Shown here piece after piece: positions 1 to 6,931 of a stretch of 39,430 nt of DNA. The notes below the pieces were generated by a model. The model ran no database searches. It saw only the letters and a list, made by a program, of their open reading frames with translations, and was not told where the DNA came from. The stretch is from the NCBI GenBank assembly GCA_029068555.1, contig JAIECJ010000100.1, positions 1 to 39,430 of the forward strand, read 5' to 3'. The stretch's first letter is position 1; the number at the start of each line of letters is the position of its first letter. The translations under genes and the position numbers were made by a program. Origin of the DNA: Lachnospiraceae bacterium. GTDB lineage: Bacteria > Bacillota > Clostridia > Lachnospirales > Lachnospiraceae.

Positions 1-1
1 A

Positions 2-169
2 AAACATATAAAATCTGAAAAGTTTTTTAATTACAATGGAAAGATGGAGATTTTTCGGGAATATGACGAGAATGGGAACATGACGGCGCAATATGTCTAC
101 AACAAGGACGACTCCATTGACTGGGACTGTTCGTATATATGGGAATACGATGAAATGGGCAATATGTAA
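2..169 (+). CDS. C-terminal tail of a YD-repeat-like protein (5' end outside window)
   Basis: An open frame enters from the left edge and stops at 167-169. It encodes about 55 residues with the repeated pattern EYDENGNMT ... YIWEYDEMGNM, which resembles the tyrosine/aspartate (YD) repeats of RHS proteins and related repeat proteins. Only the tail is visible, so the full size and role are unknown. It is followed at once by a good hairpin terminator (196-231), so it is probably the last gene of the preceding transcription unit and separate from the injection-system operon. It could be an effector or an associated repeat protein, given the RHS gene at the other end of the window. The YD resemblance is by eye only. 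Confidence 0.55.
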   Translation, partial: KHIKSEKFFNYNGKMEIFREYDENGNMTAQYVYNKDDSIDWDCSYIWEYDEMGNM

Positions 170-195
170 TGCGTATAAATAATATGTCACAATTT

Positions 196-231
196 GGGCG
201 GAAAAATGAACCTTTTTCATTTTTTTCGCCC
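196..231 (+). terminator. Probable rho-independent terminator
   Basis: A GGGCG...CGCCC stem closes an A-rich/T-rich extension (GAAAAATGAA pairing with a TTCATTTTTTT stretch, one slip allowed) with a tiny loop. It lies 27 bases after the stop of the left-edge gene. The sequence after it is T-rich. It separates that gene from the kinase operon. Confidence 0.6.
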
Positions 232-350
232 GCTTTTTGCAATAAATAGATTAAAAAGTCAATTTTAGAGTGTTTTTAAAAAACCAAAAAAATTTTTTTT
301 ACACCCTCTCAGCCTGCATAAAATAAGGGTTTCTGAAAAACCAACATTAC

Positions 351-386
351 CTATAGTTCCGGAATGTGGCAAAAACGGAACTATAG
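351..386. promoter_or_regulatory. Perfect 11-bp inverted repeat, possible operator or leader hairpin
   Basis: CTATAGTTCCG at 351-361 is mirrored exactly by CGGAACTATAG at 376-386, with a 14-base spacer. It lies about 160 bases upstream of the kinase start. There is no T-run after the second arm, so it is not an ordinary terminator. A dimeric regulator site or an RNA hairpin would both fit. Confidence 0.45.
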
Positions 387-496
387 CTCCATTTATTAAT
401 TCGACAAAATGTGATAAAATTTTTATTATTTGTACTTCGTAAATATCGACTGGAAAATTATGTAATAAAATAGCAAAAATTTTAATGATTTATACT

Positions 497-519
497 CGTT
501 ACTGGAATGGACAGTAACG
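497..519. promoter_or_regulatory. Perfect 8-bp inverted repeat close to the ribosome site
   Basis: CGTTACTG (497-504) and CAGTAACG (512-519) are exact reverse complements around a 7-base loop. The repeat ends 15 bases before the GGGAGGA ribosome site of the first kinase. It could be an operator, or a hairpin tuning translation start. Confidence 0.4.
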
Positions 520-544
520 GTTATTTTAGATTTGGGAGGAAGCC

Positions 545-2251
545 ATGCTGGAAATTGGTTCAGTGATTGACGGGAAATATAAAATATTGAATCAGATAGG
601 CAAGGGCGGTATGAGCGTGGTATATCTGGCGATGAACGAGCGAGCCAACAAGCAGTGGGCAGTGAAAGAAGTCAGAAAAGACGGTGTGCAGGATTTCGAG
701 ATAGTCAGGCAGGGACTTATCGTCGAGATGGAGATGCTCAAGAGACTGCGCCATCCATACCTTCCGACAATCATTGATGTGATAGATACCGACGATAGTT
801 TTTTGATTGTCATGGACTATATAGAGGGAAAGCCGCTGAGCAGAGCGCTTGCAGAGTATGGGGCACTGCCGCAGGAGTACGTTATTGAGTGGGCAAGGCA
901 GTTGTGTGAAGTGTTAGGTTACCTCCATACGCGGGAAAAGCCTATCATCTACAGGGATTTGAAGCCAGAAAACATCATGCTCAGACCAGATGGGAGCATT
1001 ACGCTGATTGACTTCGGCATTGCGCGGGAGTACAAGGAGTATGCCACACATGATACAAGGGCGCTTGGAACGCAGGGATATGCTGCGCCAGAGCAGTTCG
1101 GCGGGCAGGGGCAGACCGATGCGCGCACAGATATTTATGGGCTGGGAACGACGCTTTACCACCTTGTGACAGGGTATAACCCGTCAGAGCCGCCATATGA
1201 GATATTCCCCATCCGGCACTGGAATCCGTCGCTCTCACAGGGATTGGAACAAATTATCTGGAAATGCATACAGCGAAACCCGAAGGACCGCTATCAGTCC
1301 TGCGCTGAGATACTTTATGCGCTGGAACATTATCAGGATTTGGACAACAGGCGCTCGCTGAAACTGAAATTAAAGCTTGTGTCGTTTCTGACCATGACAG
1401 TGCTTACAGTCGGATTGTCGATGACCTCCTTCTGGGCCTATTATACAAAGACAACCATGGTGACACAAAGCTATGACGCCTATATCGAAGATGGCAGAAG
1501 CGGCGCGACAGCGGAGGAGCAGTTTGGTTATTACGAGAAAGCGGTGCAGCTGATGCCAGGGAAACAGCAGGCGTATCTCGACATGATAGACAGGCTGTAC
1601 CTTGGTGATGATATTTTGACGGCAGAGGAGGATCGGCAGCTGCGAACCCTGTTAATCAGGAAAACGGGTTCAGGAAAGACATATGAGGAAGAATTAAAGG
1701 AAAACAGCCAAGGATATGAGGAGCTGGCATACAAGCTTGGGATTGCATATTTTTATTCGTATGAGGATCAGGGAAACAAGGCAATGTCCACAAAGTGGCT
1801 GACAATTGCGGCAAATGCGGCCAGCTTAAATGAAAGTCAGGTACAAAGAGCGGCAAAGCTTGGAAAGATTGCGGAGTATTATGCGAAGCTTGGTGTTGAG
1901 AGCAAATCCGGCGATGACAATATAAGCTATGCTGATTACTGGATCGATTTGTGTCAGGTTACGGAAGGAAATATAGCACAGATGGATAATGCCACGACAG
2001 CCCTGATGGTTTACAGGGAGATGGTGTATCAGATTTATGTAAATGGGATGAAGTTTAAGAAGGCAGGTGTATCGAAAGAGGAACTGCAGGGGCAGCTTGA
2101 CAATGTCAGGGAACGTCTGAAAACAGATATTGGTGCGGATGCATCAGGGAACGAGCGGCTGCAGGCGCTTTTCAGTGAGGTGCAGGGAAATCTGGAACAG
2201 GCACAGCGGGTGCTGGACGATTACGATATATGGAATGGAGAGGGACAATGA
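545..2251 (+). CDS. Membrane Ser/Thr protein kinase with TPR-like sensor part (PpkA/PknB class)
   Basis: A 568-residue Hanks-type Ser/Thr kinase. The kinase domain (about 10-265) is intact: glycine loop GKGGMS 19-24, catalytic lysine K41 in AVKEV, catalytic loop YRDLKPEN with D138, and DFG at 156-158, then an APEQFG activation segment. One membrane helix follows (about 278-300). The remaining 270 residues are helical and TPR-like (YYEKAVQLMPGK near 330) and should lie outside the membrane, where PASTA repeats sit in PknB. A strong ribosome site (GGGAGGA) precedes ATG 545. The next gene overlaps its stop (ATGA), so the two are translationally coupled. By family and context it should phosphorylate threonines that recruit the FHA proteins of this cluster, as PpkA does in T6SS; that role is inferred. 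Confidence 0.9.
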   Translation: MLEIGSVIDGKYKILNQIGKGGMSVVYLAMNERANKQWAVKEVRKDGVQDFEIVRQGLIVEMEMLKRLRHPYLPTIIDVIDTDDSFLIVMDYIEGKPLSRALAEYGALPQEYVIEWARQLCEVLGYLHTREKPIIYRDLKPENIMLRPDGSITLIDFGIAREYKEYATHDTRALGTQGYAAPEQFGGQGQTDARTDIYGLGTTLYHLVTGYNPSEPPYEIFPIRHWNPSLSQGLEQIIWKCIQRNPKDRYQSCAEILYALEHYQDLDNRRSLKLKLKLVSFLTMTVLTVGLSMTSFWAYYTKTTMVTQSYDAYIEDGRSGATAEEQFGYYEKAVQLMPGKQQAYLDMIDRLYLGDDILTAEEDRQLRTLLIRKTGSGKTYEEELKENSQGYEELAYKLGIAYFYSYEDQGNKAMSTKWLTIAANAASLNESQVQRAAKLGKIAEYYAKLGVESKSGDDNISYADYWIDLCQVTEGNIAQMDNATTALMVYREMVYQIYVNGMKFKKAGVSKEELQGQLDNVRERLKTDIGADASGNERLQALFSEVQGNLEQAQRVLDDYDIWNGEGQ

Positions 2252-2700
2252 ATGGATGGATTTTGCTGACAGACATCTTGTATGTGCAGGAGACAATATT
2301 GCGGTATCACAAAATATTTTTCTACTGCCGACTGCTTGCCGTAGTGTGCGGCGGACTCTCTGTCATGCTTTTTATCGCACTGGGAATTCCGGGCGTGCTG
2401 GGCGAAATTACGGGTGTGTCCGCAAAGAAAATGATAAAGAAGTTTGAGGAAAACAACGCTGCTGCAATGCGCCATACGCAAAAGAAGTTTTTTGAGACGG
2501 GTAAAGGACTGTCATGGGAAATAAAGAGGGACAGCAGCCAGAATGAGACAGTTGTGCTGCAGGAAGAGACAACTATACTGCAGCAGGACACAGGGGGAGC
2601 GACAAGCGTGCTGGACACTGCCACAGTGGACAGAAATGCGACAAGAGTGCTGGACACTGCCACAGAGGATACCAATGCAACAAGAGTGCTGGATGAATAA
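2248..2700 (+). CDS. Small membrane protein with TxxL repeat tail, possible FHA-docking scaffold
   Basis: A 150-residue protein; the ATG overlaps the kinase stop as ATGA and has an AGAGGGA ribosome site, so I prefer it to the in-frame ATG at 2230. It has one membrane helix (about 28-52) and a polar tail. The tail carries five T-x-x-L motifs: TVVL 101-104, TTIL 108-111, TSVL 119-122, TRVL 132-135 and TRVL 145-148. The last three are copies of a 13-residue unit. FHA domains bind phosphothreonine with preference for the +3 residue, often I/L, so the tail looks like an array of docking sites for the neighbouring FHA proteins, made by the coupled kinase. I do not recognise a named family. Its role is inference from the motif spacing and the gene order. 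Confidence 0.65.
   Translation: MNGWILLTDILYVQETILRYHKIFFYCRLLAVVCGGLSVMLFIALGIPGVLGEITGVSAKKMIKKFEENNAAAMRHTQKKFFETGKGLSWEIKRDSSQNETVVLQEETTILQQDTGGATSVLDTATVDRNATRVLDTATEDTNATRVLDE
2599..2697 (+). repeat. 39-nt in-frame tandem repeat (two full copies and a partial)
   Basis: Units start at 2599, 2638 and 2677, exactly 39 nt apart, each beginning GC[GA]ACAAG[CA]GTGCTGGA. They encode the ATxVLDTATxDxN unit of the preceding protein. A further copy of the unit start lies after the stop codon at 2742, offset by 65 nt and therefore out of frame, which suggests recent repeat gain or loss at the gene's 3' end. Confidence 0.75.
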
Positions 2701-2785
2701 ATTATGATGCTGCAAGAATTTGGACAAAAGTAAGTATCAATGCAACAAAAGTGCTGGATGAATATAAAATAGGAGTGGGTACAAG

Positions 2786-3925
2786 ATGAGCGGTTTAGAT
2801 TTTGGAATAGAAATGAAGGACAAGGCGGGGGAAATCATACTGAATAACTGTAAGATTCACTTTGACCCAGATAATTCGGCACAGCATTATCTGGAACGCG
2901 GCGTTTCCAGGGAAGCGTTTTTCCGGTTCGCCGGTCAGATTGGCGAGATTATGTTAAAGTGCATGGAGAAAAAGATGACCGTCGACCTTGACCTGAAACA
3001 TATCAGAATGGAGAATGATATTCCTAATTTCTCTGTCTGCATTGGCGAGAGTGGTCTTACGGACAGGGATGCAGCGCTGTATCTAAAAGACCTGGCATAC
3101 AAGGCAAATTTTATCGGCAGTGATTTTCTCATGTATGTGTACGATTATATGACCTATATAGATGCCAATATTGATAAGCCGCTGAATATTATTATCGGGA
3201 AAATCTATGCGATGGAATCCGGGACGTTTGAAAAGACGGATATACAGTCCGGATATACCAAAACGGTACATATAGAGCCGCCGGAAAGGACATCGCCGCC
3301 GACAGGAATAGAGCCGCCGACAAGGTATGAACAGCCAACAAGATATGAACAGCCGACAAGAATAGAGCCGCCGGTAAGAAATGAACAGCTGTCGACAAGG
3401 GAAGAACGGGCTGTATGGGCAGAGGAGCCGTCAAGGATGGAGCCGGAACCGTCAGTCACCGGAACACTGACTGCATTCCATCCCAATACGGAGTACGAGA
3501 ATTACAGTGAGAATGGGGAAACTGGTGTGCTTGATCCCAGCTTTTGGAACCGGTATGGCGCCGCGGCGGATTCTGGGCAGGAGGATAATCCGCACCGCAT
3601 AAAGCGTGGCGGACGAAAAGAAAGTGAACCTTCAGCAGTGCTTCAGGCACTGAGTGATGGGCAGAGATACGTGCTCGACAAGGAATGTGTAGTATTTGGG
3701 AAGGATGCTTCAAGTGCGGATTATGTGCTGCAGAATGACACGATAAGCAGGGCGCACGCGGAAATCAAAAAGCGCAACGGAGTCTACTATGTGACGGATC
3801 TGGGATCCACAAACGGAACGTTTATCAATTCCAGGAGATTACCCAAGAATACGGCGATAGAGGTATCGAACGGGGACATGGTGAAATTTTCAAATATTGA
3901 GATGCGGTTTATGACTATAGTTTGA
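2786..3925 (+). CDS. FHA-domain protein with proline-rich linker
   Basis: A 379-residue soluble protein preceded by AGGAGTGG. Residues 1-160 form a folded domain I cannot name. Residues about 170-235 are a low-complexity linker with repeated PPTR / YEQPTR / IEPP units. Residues 295-379 are a C-terminal FHA domain: SRAH at 321-324 and STNGT from 341 match the phosphopeptide-binding loops, but the usual GR at the first loop is GK (FGKDASS). FHA domains bind phosphothreonine, so this is a candidate reader for the two kinases, comparable to Fha of T6SS. It sits directly after the TxxL-repeat gene and just before the J-domain gene. Confidence 0.8.
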   Translation: MSGLDFGIEMKDKAGEIILNNCKIHFDPDNSAQHYLERGVSREAFFRFAGQIGEIMLKCMEKKMTVDLDLKHIRMENDIPNFSVCIGESGLTDRDAALYLKDLAYKANFIGSDFLMYVYDYMTYIDANIDKPLNIIIGKIYAMESGTFEKTDIQSGYTKTVHIEPPERTSPPTGIEPPTRYEQPTRYEQPTRIEPPVRNEQLSTREERAVWAEEPSRMEPEPSVTGTLTAFHPNTEYENYSENGETGVLDPSFWNRYGAAADSGQEDNPHRIKRGGRKESEPSAVLQALSDGQRYVLDKECVVFGKDASSADYVLQNDTISRAHAEIKKRNGVYYVTDLGSTNGTFINSRRLPKNTAIEVSNGDMVKFSNIEMRFMTIV

Positions 3926-3948
3926 TTCTGCAAAAGGAAAGGAAAAAA

Positions 3949-4404
3949 ATGAATTATTATCAGATACTTGGAGTGGATCCAAAAGCGGATGCAAAGACAA
4001 TTAAAAATGCATTTCGGAAACTGGCAAAAAAATATCATCCAGACACCAATCAGGGTGATGCGCGTGCAGAAAAAATGTTCAAGGACATCAATGAGGCGTA
4101 TAGCATCCTAAGCAATGATGTGAAGCGCATGGATTACGATGCTTCGCTCAGAGGAGAGCGACAGGGCGGCGCAGGCCAGCAGACGCGGTCGTCACGGACA
4201 AACGCTTCGCAGCGGAAAGCGCAGCAGAAAGGAAGTTTTGCAGGCGGCTTTTCCATGAAATTTGATTTCGACGACATTATGGGTGCAGGAATGGACTACG
4301 AGCGGGAGCCGAAAAAGGATAAACAGCAGGGTGCGGCGTCTACGCCGGATTTCCTGAACTTTAACCAGCAGTTTGCCAATTTTTTTGGATTCAAACCCCG
4401 ATAG
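3949..4404 (+). CDS. Short J-domain (DnaJ-like) protein
   Basis: A 151-residue protein. The ATG at 3949 is placed behind AAAGGAAAGG; an upstream TTG at 3922 would only add a basic stretch. Residues 1-66 are a canonical J domain (YYQILGV; HPD at 30-32; [13 protein letters not shown]). It lacks the zinc-finger and substrate domains of housekeeping DnaJ. The rest is a basic/Gln-rich linker and a short tail rich in F and N ([11 protein letters not shown]). J domains stimulate Hsp70 ATPases, and this operon carries an unusual Hsp70-like ATPase at 16441-19134, its most likely partner. The pairing is inference. Confidence 0.85.
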   Translation: MNYYQILGVDPKADAKTIKNAFRKLAKKYHPDTNQGDARAEKMFKDINEAYSILSNDVKRMDYDASLRGERQGGAGQQTRSSRTNASQRKAQQKGSFAGGFSMKFDFDDIMGAGMDYEREPKKDKQQGAASTPDFLNFNQQFANFFGFKPR

Positions 4405-4417
4405 GTGGAACATAGAT

Positions 4418-5977
4418 ATGGATAAACGGATAACAGGAATAAAAAGGCTCCTGCTCTGTGCTGTGTTCATCATAGTGCTGTGCATGGACGGAATCTGCCT
4501 GCATGCGGAGGAGCCTGCTGCATACAAAAAATATGATATTGTAGTCGCGATTGATGTGAGCGGATCCATGAAACAGACGGATTCAGAGCGGGTGGCATTT
4601 GAGACCATAGAGCTTCTCGTCAGGCTGTGCGGCAGCAATGACAGGTTCGGAGTGGTCGCCTTTAATGATACCATTGTTTATAATAGTGGTCTTGTGTTAA
4701 TGTCGGACGAGAAGGCAAAAAGCGAACTGTTGGCGAATCTGGAACAGATAACGTATGCAGGAGAGACGGATAACGGACTTGGAATGCGGGAGGCAGTGTC
4801 GCTTCTGACTGCTGACAGAACAGAAGATTCAGGAAAAATGCTGATATATCTGGCGGACGGTGTCACAGACTTGGAGAGAAGCAATACCGGGCGCACGATG
4901 GAGGAATCAGAACAGGACATGCAGTGGAGTACACAACAGGCAGTGGCGTATCAGATTCCGGTATTTACCTTTGGATTTACGGGAAGCTTCGGACAAGATA
5001 TGGACGAACTGACGGCGGTTTCCGCCAAGACAGGGGGATCCTACAATGCATGTGCAGGACCGCTTCAGATGATGAATATGATTAGCAGTATTTTTATCAC
5101 AAACAAGGCAGGCACACTGTTGCCGCAGGATACCATCACGATACCTGAGAAGATGGGCGAGTATCCCCTGACGATAGGAGAGCGGGAGAAAAGGGATGTT
5201 GTAATACTGTTCCAGACTTCACAGAAACTCGAGGATTTTAAGGCGGTGATGCAAGATAACAACTATGAGATGGAAGGAACTGCGCACTGCCAGATTATTA
5301 AAGTACGGGATGCAGTGCAGGAAGACATTACACTGGTATATACAGGCGAGGAGAATGCAAGGTGCATTATTATGGCAGCGGAGTGGATTCGGCCAGAGCC
5401 GTTAAGATTTAGGGAAATTGTTTTTAAGAAAAGGGTTATGGTGGAGGAAACACCCGATGAGCCGACTATATGGGAGCGTTACCACACACAGATTACAACA
5501 GCGGCTGTGGCAGGTATACTGCTGTTGACAGCGATTATCTGTATTGTTATTGTCCGGGCATTTTTCGGGAAAAAGCGTCAGGAGAAAGACGAGACACAGC
5601 TGCAAGGATATCTTTATGCAGCGTTTATTGATTTGAAAAGCAGAAACGATATCCCGCCGATTACCTGGAACCTTGCGGATTATCCGCAGGAGGGCGTCAC
5701 ACTCAAGGAACTGTTTGAGGGGGAGGGAATCAAGGAGGATCTGCCAGAGCTTGATCGGATATGTCTGTACCCGTCGGAACCGGGGCAGATACTCCTTGTG
5801 CACTGTACTGGGGGCGGAATTTTTATAGACGACAGAAATATATCGGCAAACGTTCCGGCAAAGCTCCGGTCAGGGGAAACCATCTATGTCGCATTTCCGG
5901 AAAATGCCTCGGAGTTTTCCATAAAGTATCAGACCGAGTGTGAGGAAAACAGGGAAGCGCTGGACCGGCAGCAGTAA
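4418..5977 (+). CDS. Membrane-anchored von Willebrand factor A protein
   Basis: A 519-residue protein. I chose ATG 4418 behind AGGTGG; the longer frame from 4373 would overlap the J-protein gene. Residues 9-29 form a signal peptide or first membrane helix. A VWA domain follows (about 38-230) with an intact metal-binding MIDAS motif DVSGS (D46, S48, S50). A middle beta-rich region leads to a second membrane helix (about 361-382) and a 135-residue cytoplasmic tail. The VWA domain should thus face outside. VWA domains mediate metal-dependent protein contacts, so it could anchor or sense the particle at the envelope. Its place between signalling and structural genes supports an accessory role, but no exact homologue is recognised. 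Confidence 0.75.
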   Translation: MDKRITGIKRLLLCAVFIIVLCMDGICLHAEEPAAYKKYDIVVAIDVSGSMKQTDSERVAFETIELLVRLCGSNDRFGVVAFNDTIVYNSGLVLMSDEKAKSELLANLEQITYAGETDNGLGMREAVSLLTADRTEDSGKMLIYLADGVTDLERSNTGRTMEESEQDMQWSTQQAVAYQIPVFTFGFTGSFGQDMDELTAVSAKTGGSYNACAGPLQMMNMISSIFITNKAGTLLPQDTITIPEKMGEYPLTIGEREKRDVVILFQTSQKLEDFKAVMQDNNYEMEGTAHCQIIKVRDAVQEDITLVYTGEENARCIIMAAEWIRPEPLRFREIVFKKRVMVEETPDEPTIWERYHTQITTAAVAGILLLTAIICIVIVRAFFGKKRQEKDETQLQGYLYAAFIDLKSRNDIPPITWNLADYPQEGVTLKELFEGEGIKEDLPELDRICLYPSEPGQILLVHCTGGGIFIDDRNISANVPAKLRSGETIYVAFPENASEFSIKYQTECEENREALDRQQ

Positions 5978-5994
5978 GGGGAAGAATTGTAGTT

Positions 5995-6882
5995 ATGGAT
6001 GTAAAAGATATCGCGTTGTCTCCACATACACGCCTGCATGGAAAATATGAAGTACAGGAAGTCTATTACTGGGGCCACACAGGCATCATATATCTGGCTG
6101 CCGATATGGAAAAAGAAATGATGACAGCCATAAAAGAATACTGCCCGTATAGCCTGTCAAACAGGGATCTTGACGGCAGGGGCGTAGTCTATAAGGGAAA
6201 TAAATACAGGACATATTTTATAAAGGGATTTGCCAATTTCCTGCAGGAGTGCGAAATCGTAAAAAAGGTCAGCAGCATCAGGGAACCATATGGAAACTGC
6301 ACGGTGCAATATCTGGATTCCTTCGCGGAAAACGGAACAGGTTACCTTGTTACGCACTATATAGAGGGCATGAACCTCAAGGAATATATAGATACAGGGC
6401 AGAAATATTCCGTGGAAGAGTGCGTCGGCTATCTTATCCAGATAGTCAGGCAGGTGCATAAGCTTGGAATCCTGCACAGGGATGTCAAACCGTCAAACAT
6501 TATCATACGTCCGGATAACAGGCCCGTACTGATAGATTTCGGTTCTGCCTGTTATGCGGCAGACAGCCGTTCGGAGCTGCAGTTTGTGAGTAACGGCTAT
6601 TCGGCGCCAGAGCTTTATCAGGGTGTCTGTACAGATGTCAGGACGGACGTGTACAGTATGGGGGCACTTTTGTACTATATGCTGACAGGATGCAGGCTTC
6701 CGCCTGCCAACGAGATAACGGCGGATGAACCTGTGCCATATGTATCAGAGTATGCATCGGTGACAGAGGAACTGGAACAGGCAGTCATGAGGGCGATAGA
6801 GCCCGACTGGAATAAAAGGGCAGCGAATATGGACATGCTTGCAGAAGCCCTGAAAACAGACAAATGCATGATACCCATGTAA
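5995..6882 (+). CDS. Soluble Ser/Thr protein kinase
   Basis: A 295-residue kinase-only protein without a membrane segment, 17 bases after the VWA gene and preceded by AGGGGAAG. Catalytic features are present: lysine K47 in AIKEY, HRDVKPSN (161-168, D163, N168), DFG at 181-183 and SAPELYQG. The glycine-rich loop is poor (WGHTG, 27-30, instead of GxGxxG), so nucleotide binding may differ from the first kinase. The fold and other motifs argue for an active enzyme. It lies 49 bases upstream of the main sheath gene. It may act on different targets from the membrane kinase at 545. Confidence 0.87.
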   Translation: MDVKDIALSPHTRLHGKYEVQEVYYWGHTGIIYLAADMEKEMMTAIKEYCPYSLSNRDLDGRGVVYKGNKYRTYFIKGFANFLQECEIVKKVSSIREPYGNCTVQYLDSFAENGTGYLVTHYIEGMNLKEYIDTGQKYSVEECVGYLIQIVRQVHKLGILHRDVKPSNIIIRPDNRPVLIDFGSACYAADSRSELQFVSNGYSAPELYQGVCTDVRTDVYSMGALLYYMLTGCRLPPANEITADEPVPYVSEYASVTEELEQAVMRAIEPDWNKRAANMDMLAEALKTDKCMIPM

Positions 6883-6931
6883 GTGTCAAAACAAAGGATT
6901 ACACACGACACATAAGAAAGGAAGAAAAAAG

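Larger units (their letters stand above)
232..544 (+). promoter_or_regulatory. AT-rich leader and probable promoter region of the injection-system operon
   Basis: This roughly 310-base stretch has no gene. It is very AT-rich and carries two perfect inverted repeats (351-386 and 497-519) and a strong ribosome site (GGGAGGA, 534-540). As the only long intergenic gap ahead of the first genes of the cluster, it is the best place for the operon promoter. I could not fix a convincing -35/-10 pair with correct spacing: TTGTAC at 430-435 is one weak candidate. Confidence 0.5.

Noticed and set aside
2599-2760. CRISPR-like array
   Set aside because: The 39-nt units are contiguous coding repeats without spacers and translate to a regular 13-residue unit.
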